Positions 1-5,907 of a DNA stretch of 5,907 bases are shown here, piece by piece. A program made the translations under genes and the position numbers. The stretch comes from an uncultured Chloroflexota bacterium. Its GTDB lineage: Bacteria > Chloroflexota > Anaerolineae > Anaerolineales > Anaerolineaceae. Position 1 is the stretch's first letter; each line of letters starts with the position of its first letter. Location of the stretch: NCBI GenBank assembly GCA_902795255.1, contig CADBKS010000101.1:1-5907 (forward strand), written 5' to 3'. A model generated the notes under the pieces. The model saw only the letters and a list, made by a program, of their open reading frames with translations. It did not search any database and was not told where the DNA came from.

Positions 1-15
1 ACTGAAGGGAACCGG

Positions 16-3000
16 TCACTCCGCCGGCTGTTCGACGTAGGCCCCGAAAATGCCTTCCAACAGGTTGGAAAGCGTTTCTTCCGATTCCAGGACCTTCTGA
101 TAGCCTTCCGGCGCATGGGTCTGCATCGATTCGACCCAGCTCATCAGATTCTCCTGGGAAAGACCGCCGAAGACCGTATCAATGGCCTGCGCCCAGAGCC
201 CGGCGTCTCCGCTTTCAGGATCTGACACTGAAGCGGCAGCTTCCTCGAGTTTCGCCCCGGCTGCGGCTGTCTGTTCCTCAGTCCAGTCCTTATTCATGAT
301 GGAACCGATCATCGCGAACACATCCGCGGGTTCAACCTCACCGGTATTCGGATCCGCGAAATACTGCATCGCATAAACCAACAGGCTGTCCAGTTCGGTT
401 TGATCCATGGCGGCTACCATTTCCTGAATTTCACCTGCGGAAAGACTGCTGATCTGACCGAGCAGTTCATCGGCCGCTTCACTTTCGGCACTCATCAGAT
501 TGTAGTTGATGTACTCGTAAAGGTCCGCATTCGCTTCGATCATGGATTTTGACCCGCCCGTGGCGCGCGGAGCTTCCGCAGAACCAAGGAACTCAAAGAG
601 CGGAGCATAAGCAGCGATATCTTCCGGTTTGAAAGCCTTGATATCACGGATCTTGCGCATGGTGCTTTCGTAGGTGTCAACACCGGAAACCGCATCGCTG
701 ATGCCCCTGATGGCAGCAGAGACCGTACCGACAGGTGAGGTCAGGCTACCGTGAACAGCGGTGATATAACCGGCAAGCTCAGACTCGCTGATTTCCAGAC
801 CGCGCAGGAAATCTCCGGCAGTCTCATAAACGCTGAAGGTCTCAGCGACCTTCGGGTCACGGTAGGAATACATGCCGAGAACATAATCGGCCGTCACAAA
901 AGTGTATCCGCCGTAGGCACTGTTCTTCACACGGAGTTCAGGGTAAAGCAGTTTGTCATCGACAAGATTTTCAACCACCCGCAGGCCGCCGTCATCCAGG
1001 TCAAAACCGAACTCGCTGAAATCCGCACCGGCAATGTTATAGACGACATTGCCGCCGGTCACGATAGCCGTGTGGAGCGGCAGATCGGCGATCTGCGCGG
1101 CATAGTCCACCGGTTCATAGACTGTATCGGAGAAAGATCCGATGAGATCATATCCCAGTGCAGCCGAACGCATGATGTTTTCGCTGTTCCCCACCACAGT
1201 CAGGATGGCATTGTTTTTATTCAGGACGATATCGCGGAAACCGTCAAACTTCGCGACCAGCGCATCCATTTCGGCATCTGTATATTTGGAAAGTTTGTCC
1301 CAATAATCCATCTGGGCTTCGGTATTGGCATAGTAATTATATTTTGCCAGGTCCGAATAGTGGGAAGCAACAGCCTGGACCGCGTAGGCAAGGCCGTTGC
1401 TATCCATATACATCTGATTTGTGGCATAACTCTGTGCCGCATCCGCACGGATATAGTCATAATCACTGAAATCCGTATGGAAGAGGATCTCCTCAGCCAT
1501 GGCAAAGCTGTCTTCCAGTGTTTCCGGCAGCGCGAACCAGGAGGTCAGGAGATAATTTTCCATCTTCCGGGTCTCTCTGTTCTGGGATGCCCCGCTCATC
1601 GCAGTCATTCCGTAGGAAACCGCCGCCATCTTTGAAGGCAGTTCCTCACGGGTGTACTGTTCCGTGCCCAGCTTGCCGAGCAGTGAGACATATTCAAAGA
1701 AGTCGAACAGATCTTCAAAAGGCACCGCGGCAGTATCCGTTCTGATGCTGACACGGATCAGCGGGGATTCGATTTCGGACGTGACGACACGGACATCCCC
1801 GATCTTTGTTTCGGAAGCTTTCTTGTAGGACATTTCTTCCGGCAGTGTCTCGACTGAAAGCGCATTCAGTTCTTCCGGCATGGTGATCGCGTTGCTTTCC
1901 TCAACGAATTCGTTGAAAGCCTTTGTCTGTTCAACAAGCGCGTTGATCTCATCTTCCGTCATTGAGGCTTTCATCTCATCCAGCTTCGCGCGCAGCGCGG
2001 CATCATTTTCTTCCTTCAGTCCGGGCGCAGGGACCGTGACAGCCATCACGGCAGTGTCCAGTTCGGACCAGTATTTGCGCGCGGTTTCGTTCAGATTTTC
2101 AACCGTCAGGTACTGATCCCTGTTGGTTTCAAAATCCGCTCCGAGTTTCCATGCATCCCGGTCACCGAAAATCGTCCAGTAAACGACCATGGTCTGGGAC
2201 AGGTCCAGGTAAACGGAAGAAGAATCCAGCCCCATCAGATCGTTAAACTGATTTCTGACAAGCATCCCGTTCAGGACCTCTTCGTTCACACCCTCTTCAA
2301 GAAGCTGTTTCAGCGCCGCATCACAGATCCCCCGGAAAGTATCCTTATCCGATTCGTTGATGCTCGTGGCCTGATAGACAAGCGCGACCTTTCCTTCCGG
2401 GTCCCATGAGGTCGACATTGAGACAGAAGCTTCAGGCAGCTGTTCCTTCATCATACGCTGCAGCGGAGATGATTCATCATTCATATAATTGCAGACGTAA
2501 TCCAGAACTTCCATATCGGAATAATCGCTGATCGCGAACGGAAGCCCGTAGTAGATGATCGCGGCCTTATCGGTCGGCGTACCGGCTTCAACCGCGTAAG
2601 AGAAGGTCTGTTCGTAGTAACCGGGTTCCAGCGGGGTGTAATACTTATCGCTGACATCCACTTCCTTCTTATCGTACTTGCTCAGGAATTCCGTATCCAG
2701 GAGTTCGAGGAAACGAGGAAGTTCGACATCGCCGGTCAGGTACATCGTCGCGTTGGAAGGATGATAGTACGTTTCGTGAAATTCACGCAGCGCTTCGATC
2801 GTCAGGTCCGGAATATAAAGCGGATCGCCGCCGGAGACCGTCGTGACATAACTGTTCGGCCAGATCATGCGGTTGTAATTGTAGCTCGCCCAGCGGTTCT
2901 GGGTCAGCGCACCGAGCATTTCGCTGTAGACCACACCCTGAAGGGTGATATCGCTGTCGGCATCCGGCAGTTCATAGCGGTATGCCTCACGCATCATGGC

Positions 3001-3504
3001 GTAGGGATTCTCGATCGCAAGCGGGGCCGTCAGACCGCTCATGTAAAAATCGACATACTTCAGCAGCTGTTCTTCCGAAGTAGACGCCATCGGGTACATG
3101 GTATAGAACTGTCCGGTGAGCGCGTTCAGGAAGGTGTTGCTGGTCTTTGCTGTCATTTCAAAGAAGGTATTGGCACCCGGATACTTTTCACTGCCGCCGA
3201 GCGTCGCGTGTTCAAAAACGTGCGGCATCCCGGTGTTGTCATAGATCGGGGTATTGAAACCCATCATGTAAGAACGGTCGATATTGTCGTTGGCAAGCCA
3301 GTACAAAACGGAACCGGTCTTTTCATGCTCAAGTTTCACGACATCGGTCGCGTAGGATTCCCAATGGTAAACATCCGTGACCTTAAATCCATTGATCTCT
3401 GTTCCGACTGCGGGAATTTCATATTCCGTCGGAGCACCTGCGAAAACCGGCAGCACTGCCGCTGCCAGGATCATCAGAATCAACACAAATACGGTTTTTT
3501 TCAT
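16..3504 (-). CDS. Exported M16C-family zinc metallopeptidase (PreP/insulinase-like) with acidic C-terminal extension
   Basis: This 1162-residue protein is an M16C peptidase, a clamshell zinc protease that degrades unfolded peptides inside a closed chamber. Residues 1-22 form a signal peptide (KK, then a hydrophobic run ending VFA before GA). No lipobox cysteine or LPXTG anchor is seen, so secretion is inferred. The inverted zinc motif is HVFEH at 95-99: ligands H95 and H99, catalytic E98. The distal ligand is E195 in GVVYSEM, 96 residues after H99, the spacing I recall for plant PreP. The second half keeps the R858/Y864 pair in LRVKNSAYGG, although the usual GG of RVxGGAYG is NS, and YSYRDP follows at 879-884. 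The PreP-like fold ends near residue 985. About 175 acidic residues follow that I do not recognise. ATG is preceded by AAAGG nine bases upstream; the stop is TGA. Physiological substrate unknown. Family assignment is very secure; secretion is likely. Confidence 0.95.
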   Translation of the reverse strand: MKKTVFVLILMILAAAVLPVFAGAPTEYEIPAVGTEINGFKVTDVYHWESYATDVVKLEHEKTGSVLYWLANDNIDRSYMMGFNTPIYDNTGMPHVFEHATLGGSEKYPGANTFFEMTAKTSNTFLNALTGQFYTMYPMASTSEEQLLKYVDFYMSGLTAPLAIENPYAMMREAYRYELPDADSDITLQGVVYSEMLGALTQNRWASYNYNRMIWPNSYVTTVSGGDPLYIPDLTIEALREFHETYYHPSNATMYLTGDVELPRFLELLDTEFLSKYDKKEVDVSDKYYTPLEPGYYEQTFSYAVEAGTPTDKAAIIYYGLPFAISDYSDMEVLDYVCNYMNDESSPLQRMMKEQLPEASVSMSTSWDPEGKVALVYQATSINESDKDTFRGICDAALKQLLEEGVNEEVLNGMLVRNQFNDLMGLDSSSVYLDLSQTMVVYWTIFGDRDAWKLGADFETNRDQYLTVENLNETARKYWSELDTAVMAVTVPAPGLKEENDAALRAKLDEMKASMTEDEINALVEQTKAFNEFVEESNAITMPEELNALSVETLPEEMSYKKASETKIGDVRVVTSEIESPLIRVSIRTDTAAVPFEDLFDFFEYVSLLGKLGTEQYTREELPSKMAAVSYGMTAMSGASQNRETRKMENYLLTSWFALPETLEDSFAMAEEILFHTDFSDYDYIRADAAQSYATNQMYMDSNGLAYAVQAVASHYSDLAKYNYYANTEAQMDYWDKLSKYTDAEMDALVAKFDGFRDIVLNKNNAILTVVGNSENIMRSAALGYDLIGSFSDTVYEPVDYAAQIADLPLHTAIVTGGNVVYNIAGADFSEFGFDLDDGGLRVVENLVDDKLLYPELRVKNSAYGGYTFVTADYVLGMYSYRDPKVAETFSVYETAGDFLRGLEISESELAGYITAVHGSLTSPVGTVSAAIRGISDAVSGVDTYESTMRKIRDIKAFKPEDIAAYAPLFEFLGSAEAPRATGGSKSMIEANADLYEYINYNLMSAESEAADELLGQISSLSAGEIQEMVAAMDQTELDSLLVYAMQYFADPNTGEVEPADVFAMIGSIMNKDWTEEQTAAAGAKLEEAAASVSDPESGDAGLWAQAIDTVFGGLSQENLMSWVESMQTHAPEGYQKVLESEETLSNLLEGIFGAYVEQPAE

Positions 3505-3543
3505 TTTAAAGATCCTTTCTGCAAAATAAAAAAACTGTTTTCC

Positions 3544-3549
3544 ATTATA
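3544..3549 (-). promoter_or_regulatory. Candidate -10 box for the M16C peptidase gene
   Basis: Read on the minus strand this is a perfect TATAAT, 40 bases upstream of the peptidase ATG. It would start transcription near 3537 and give a leader of about 33 bases that includes a T-rich run and the AAAGG ribosome binding site. No convincing -35 hexamer lies 16-18 bases upstream, and TG occurs one base too far away for a strict extended -10. The missing -35 box, with the palindrome at about -42, would fit an activator-dependent promoter, but this is inference. Confidence 0.5.
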
Positions 3550-3571
3550 GCCAGAATTACCTGTCTTCCGG

Positions 3572-3586
3572 TTCAGGCCGCCTGAA
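3572..3586. repeat. 15-bp perfect palindrome (7-bp arms, 1-bp centre) in the divergent intergenic region
   Basis: TTCAGGC-C-GCCTGAA is a perfect inverted repeat with a single central base. It lies between the two divergent start codons. Its centre is at about -42 of the proposed peptidase promoter and about -70 of the proposed prfA promoter. It has no following T-run on either strand and a one-base centre, so a hairpin terminator is unlikely. A binding site for a dimeric regulator acting on the peptidase promoter is the more plausible reading. No regulator gene is present in the window. Confidence 0.5.
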
Positions 3587-3633
3587 ATTCTGACACAACC
3601 CCTGCCCTTTCGCGGAAAAGTTCACGGCGCCTA

Positions 3634-3642
3634 TGTTATAAT
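3634..3642 (+). promoter_or_regulatory. Extended -10 promoter for prfA operon
   Basis: TGTTATAAT is a perfect TATAAT preceded by TGn, the extended -10 arrangement that can work without a good -35 box. No TTGACA-like hexamer is found 16-18 bases upstream. Transcription would begin near 3649-3651, about 33 bases before the prfA ATG. It is the only strong promoter-like element just ahead of the prfA-prmC-tsaC genes. Confidence 0.6.
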
Positions 3643-3682
3643 CAAAGCCGGAATGAAATTAATGAAATAACAGGATGTTATT

Positions 3683-4750
3683 ATGCTCGACAAAATCAAT
3701 GCAATCGAAGCCCGATACAACGAGATCAATCAGCTGATTGAAAAAAACGTGGATGATTACACGAAAACCAATGAGCTGATGAAGGAACGCTCCGACATCG
3801 AAGAGGTCGTTCAGAAGGGACGTGAATACAAGTCCGCGCTGCAGCAGCTGGATGAAGCCAAAGAACTGGCCGGCGGGCAGGATCACGAAATGGCTGAACT
3901 GGCCCAGATGGAGATCGAAGAGCTCAAACCGCGCATCGATGGACTCGAAAAAGAGATCCGCAGTCTGCTGATCCCGAAAGATCCGCGGGACGCCAAGAAC
4001 GTCATCGTCGAGATCCGCGCCGGTACGGGCGGGGATGAAGCGGCACTGTTTGCCGCGGACCTTTTCCGCATGTACACGCACTACGCCGAAGCCCGCCGCT
4101 GGCACATCGAAGTTCTTTCCGCCAACGAGATCGGGGTCGGCGGATACAAGGAAATTTCCTTCATGGTCAAAGGGAAAGGCGCCTACTCCCGTCTCAAATT
4201 CGAATCGGGCACTCACCGCGTTCAGCGCGTCCCCGTGACCGAATCCCAGGGACGCATCCACACCTCCGCCGTGACCGTCGCGGTCCTTGCGGAAGTCGAG
4301 GATTTTGACATCCAGATCCCGGATACCGACATCCGCATCGAAGTTTACAAATCCGCGGGGGCCGGCGGCCAGAACGTTCAGAAGAACTCCACAGCCGTCC
4401 GCCTCATCCACATCCCGACCGGAATGGTCATCACCTGTCAGGATGAACGCTCGCAGCTGCAGAACAAGGTCCGCGCGATGAGCATCCTGCGCGCCCGTCT
4501 GTATGACATGGAACAGCAGAAACGGCAGGAAGAGCTGGATGCCACACGCCGCTCCATGATCGGCTCGGGCGACCGCTCCGAAAAGATCCGCACCTACAAC
4601 TACCCGCAATCCCGTGTGACGGATCACCGTATCAACGTTTCCTCATTCAACCTCGCCGGCGTCATGAACGGCGATCTGGATGTATTTATCGACGAACTGA
4701 TCCTGCGGGACGAGGCCGAGCGTCTGGCCGTTTCGAATCAGGAGGAATAG
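3683..4750 (+). CDS. prfA: Peptide chain release factor 1 (RF1)
   Basis: RF1 recognises UAA and UAG in the ribosomal A site and triggers hydrolysis of the finished polypeptide from the P-site tRNA. The 355-residue length is normal for the family. Residues 1-95 are the helical, partly coiled-coil domain 1. Stop-codon reading uses P184-V185-T186, the PxT tripeptide that marks RF1 rather than RF2 (SPF), in HRVQRVPVTESQGRIHTS. The catalytic GGQ is 228-230 in SAGAGGQ, followed by NVQKNSTAVR where most bacteria have HVNTTDSAVR. The conserved CQDERSQLQNK (252-262) and RTYNYPQSRVTDHR (303-316) blocks are intact. The ATG has AGGA seven bases upstream. prmC follows 60 bases after the TAG stop, consistent with co-transcription of the factor and its modifying enzyme. 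A second GGQ at 64-66 in domain 1 is probably chance. This assignment is essentially certain. Confidence 0.99.
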   Translation: MLDKINAIEARYNEINQLIEKNVDDYTKTNELMKERSDIEEVVQKGREYKSALQQLDEAKELAGGQDHEMAELAQMEIEELKPRIDGLEKEIRSLLIPKDPRDAKNVIVEIRAGTGGDEAALFAADLFRMYTHYAEARRWHIEVLSANEIGVGGYKEISFMVKGKGAYSRLKFESGTHRVQRVPVTESQGRIHTSAVTVAVLAEVEDFDIQIPDTDIRIEVYKSAGAGGQNVQKNSTAVRLIHIPTGMVITCQDERSQLQNKVRAMSILRARLYDMEQQKRQEELDATRRSMIGSGDRSEKIRTYNYPQSRVTDHRINVSSFNLAGVMNGDLDVFIDELILRDEAERLAVSNQEE

Positions 4751-4784
4751 ATCAGGATTCGGGATTCAGGATTCAGGGGTCAGG
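4750..4784. repeat. Five-unit imperfect heptanucleotide tandem repeat between prfA and prmC
   Basis: Starting at the last base of the prfA stop codon, the sequence divides into heptads GATCAGG, ATTCGGG, ATTCAGG, ATTCAGG, GGTCAGG. Consensus is ATTCAGG; two units are exact and the others differ at one or two positions. The array fills more than half of the 60-bp gap before prmC. It is purine-rich on the message strand, forms no hairpin with itself, and three of its junctions give CAGGA, a weak Shine-Dalgarno-like string. Such short tandem arrays arise by replication slippage; heptanucleotide intergenic arrays (STRR) are known from filamentous cyanobacteria. Any function here is unknown. Confidence 0.8.
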
Positions 4785-4810
4785 AAACAGCCATTTTCCG
4801 AGGAACAGAT

Positions 4811-5644
4811 ATGGATCTTTTGCAGGCGCAGAGGGTTTTCTCTGCCGAACTGAACAACATCACGGAAGATGCCCTGCTGGAAGCAAGGCTGATCATTCAA
4901 AAAGCGGCAGGTCTTTCGGGACCTGCTCTTTTGACCCATCCGGAACGGGAGCTTTCTTCCGGAGAAGAAAAGCTGATCCGATCGCTCTGTGCCGAAAGGA
5001 AGCACGGTGTCCCGCTGCCTTATCTGCTCGGCGAATGGGAATTTTACGGTCACTCCTTCCTTGTAGATCCTTCCGTCCTGATCCCTCGTCCGGAAACGGA
5101 GCTGCTCGTCGAACAGGCGGCCGCCTGGCTGAAACAGCATCCCGAGATCCGCAGGGGATATGATATCGGCACAGGGTCCGGCTGCATCGCTGTCTCCCTG
5201 CTGATCGATTTTCCGGACCTGACAATGAACGCGGCGGATATCAGCTTCGGCGCGCTCCGGACCGCCCGCCGGAATGCGGAAAGGCATCACTGCGCAGACC
5301 GTTTTCACGCCGTCCGCGCGGATCTGTTCAGCGCGTTCGGCAGCGGTGCCGGACTGGTCTGCGCGAATCTGCCCTATATCCCGACGGAAAGCTGCCGGAC
5401 GATCGAGCCGGCACGCTTCGAGCCGCTTTCCGCACTGGACGGCGGGACGGACGGATTCGATCTTTACAGGTTGCTTTTTCAGGATTTAAAGAATAAAATT
5501 AATCAAAAATGTCTGATCCTCTGCGAGATCGAGTACCGGCAGCGGGAGCTTGCGCTGCGGACCGCGGAAGCCTTTTTTCCGGAACGTTCGGTGAGTGTCC
5601 TTGCAGATCTGGCCGGGCAGCCCCGTCTGCTGCGGATCGAATAA
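4811..5644 (+). CDS. prmC: Peptide chain release factor N5-glutamine methyltransferase (PrmC/HemK)
   Basis: PrmC uses S-adenosylmethionine to methylate the side-chain amide of the GGQ glutamine in RF1 and RF2, which speeds peptide release. The 277-residue protein has the family's N-terminal helical domain (about 1-85), including PLPYLLGEWEFYG at 68-80, then IPRPETE at 91-97, then a Rossmann-type methyltransferase domain. Motif I is DIGTGSGC at 118-125, D143 is the likely cofactor-ribose acid, and RADL (169-172) fits the adenine-contact strand. The substrate motif is N186-L187-P188-Y189: NLPY instead of the usual NPPY, with the glutamine-holding Asn and Tyr kept. EPLSALDGGTDGFDLYR (204-220) is typical of PrmC. 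The ATG has GAGGA six to seven bases upstream. Its substrate gene prfA lies just upstream, supporting the call over other N-methyltransferases. An AT-rich patch (about 5468-5514) encodes LFQDLKNKINQK. Confidence 0.97.
   Translation: MDLLQAQRVFSAELNNITEDALLEARLIIQKAAGLSGPALLTHPERELSSGEEKLIRSLCAERKHGVPLPYLLGEWEFYGHSFLVDPSVLIPRPETELLVEQAAAWLKQHPEIRRGYDIGTGSGCIAVSLLIDFPDLTMNAADISFGALRTARRNAERHHCADRFHAVRADLFSAFGSGAGLVCANLPYIPTESCRTIEPARFEPLSALDGGTDGFDLYRLLFQDLKNKINQKCLILCEIEYRQRELALRTAEAFFPERSVSVLADLAGQPRLLRIE
5471..5499 (+). promoter_or_regulatory. Possible weak promoter inside prmC, upstream of tsaC
   Basis: TTGCTT at 5471-5476 and TAAAAT at 5494-5499 are separated by 17 bases. The first matches three of six bases of the -35 consensus, the second five of six of the -10 consensus. 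They sit in a markedly AT-rich patch inside an otherwise GC-rich gene, about 180 bases before the tsaC start. This could give tsaC expression independent of prfA. AT-rich coding sequence produces such matches by chance, so this is only a candidate. Confidence 0.22.
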
Positions 5645-5682
5645 CGGACAGAGGCATCGGACAATAAAAACAGCTGACAGAT

Positions 5683-5907
5683 ATGACAAAAATTATAACG
5701 ATCAACACTGAAGAGAAGAAAAACGAAGCTTTAAAAACCGCGGCCGAAGTTCTGGCGCGGGGAGGGATCGCTGCGATCCCGACGGATACAGTCTACGGAT
5801 TTGCGGCCTGCGTACAGGATGAGGCCGCGATCGCAAAGCTGTACCAGATCAAGGAACGAAGTCTCAACAAATCCATCGCGGTCCTGCTGGGCGACGCGGA
5901 CCAGGCC
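5683..5907 (+). CDS. tsaC: L-threonylcarbamoyladenylate synthase (TsaC/Sua5/YwlC family), N-terminal part only
   Basis: The first 75 codons are present; the gene runs off the window edge, not a biological truncation. The family makes threonylcarbamoyl-AMP from threonine, bicarbonate and ATP, the first step of the t6A37 modification in tRNAs that read ANN codons. Diagnostic residues are IPTDTVYGFAA at 32-42 and the KER at 57-59 of YQIKERSLNKSIAVLLGD. The latter corresponds to the KxR-P-x-x-KP basic motif, with Ser at both usual proline positions. Whether it is a short TsaC or a longer Sua5 with an extra domain cannot be seen. The ATG is 38 bases after the prmC stop. An in-frame TAA at 5665-5667 limits any upstream start, and no good ribosome binding site precedes the ATG, so translation may be weak or coupled. 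The third consecutive same-strand gene for protein synthesis suggests an operon. Confidence 0.92.
   Translation, partial: MTKIITINTEEKKNEALKTAAEVLARGGIAAIPTDTVYGFAACVQDEAAIAKLYQIKERSLNKSIAVLLGDADQA

Noticed and set aside
1..15. Terminator for the peptidase gene
   Set aside because: Only 15 bases lie beyond the stop codon in the window and they form no hairpin; any terminator would be outside.
751..1635. 294-codon open frame on the plus strand inside the peptidase gene
   Set aside because: It lies wholly opposite the convincing M16C gene, its product resembles no family I know, and it is explained by the codon bias of the real gene.
3520..3540. A/T-rich run between the divergent genes as a terminator tail
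   Set aside because: No GC-rich stem directly precedes it on either strand, and it sits in the leader between a -10 box and the peptidase ribosome binding site.
2761..3585. 274-codon plus-strand open frame over the peptidase's N-terminal half
   Set aside because: It overlaps the zinc-site coding region and crosses the divergent promoters. The product is Val/Arg/His-rich with no recognisable domain, typical of an antisense shadow.
3659..4627. 322-codon minus-strand open frame opposite prfA
   Set aside because: It covers almost all of a certain RF1 gene; its Asp/Phe/Gly/Val-rich composition is what the complement of RF1 codons gives.
3572..4784. Shared TTCAGG in the intergenic palindrome and the heptad array, as a common regulatory site
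   Set aside because: TTCAGG also occurs several times within the peptidase coding region (for example near 213, 1219 and 2255), so sharing it is not informative.
4766..5308. 180-codon minus-strand open frame opposite prmC
   Set aside because: It is antisense to a well-supported methyltransferase and has no motif or ribosome binding site of note.
5645..5663. CGGACA direct repeat in the prmC-tsaC gap
   Set aside because: Two 6-bp copies 13 bases apart are expected by chance and do not extend into a longer repeat.

Overview
The window shows a compact bacterial chromosomal segment of roughly balanced base composition: one long gene on the minus strand, and a divergent plus-strand cluster of three translation-related genes. 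The prfA-prmC-tsaC order is common in Gram-positive and other bacteria and does not fix the taxon. Three protein details resemble what I remember of Chloroflexota (Anaerolineae) sequences: the long block around PKDPRDAKNVIVEIRAGTGG in release factor 1, GGQNVQ instead of the usual GGQHVN, and NLPY instead of NPPY in PrmC. I favour an anaerobic, possibly gut-associated Chloroflexota member, with Bacillota as the alternative. No database search backs this.

Positions 16-3504 (minus strand) encode an exported zinc metallopeptidase of the M16C (presequence protease, PreP) type. It has a cleavable signal peptide, an intact HxxEH site with its distal glutamate, the C-terminal-half Arg/Tyr pair, and an unusual acidic tail of about 175 residues beyond the normal family end.

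Positions 3505-3682 are a divergent intergenic region. It holds one good -10 box for each direction and a perfect 7-bp inverted repeat (15 bp in all) just upstream of the peptidase promoter.

Positions 3683-5907 (plus strand) hold prfA (release factor 1), prmC (the methyltransferase that modifies the GGQ glutamine of release factors) and the first 75 codons of a tsaC/sua5/ywlC gene (threonylcarbamoyl-AMP synthase for tRNA t6A). The 60-bp gap between prfA and prmC contains a five-unit imperfect heptanucleotide tandem repeat. No terminator is visible between the three genes, so they probably form one operon, perhaps with an extra weak promoter inside prmC. The enzyme (PrmC) and its substrate (RF1) are adjacent, and both differ from the consensus near their contact surface.

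I see no mobile element, CRISPR array, tRNA, rRNA or defence system. The least ordinary items are the peptidase's C-terminal extension, the heptad array, the intergenic palindrome and the paired GGQ/NLPY variants. None of these amounts to a new system on this evidence alone.
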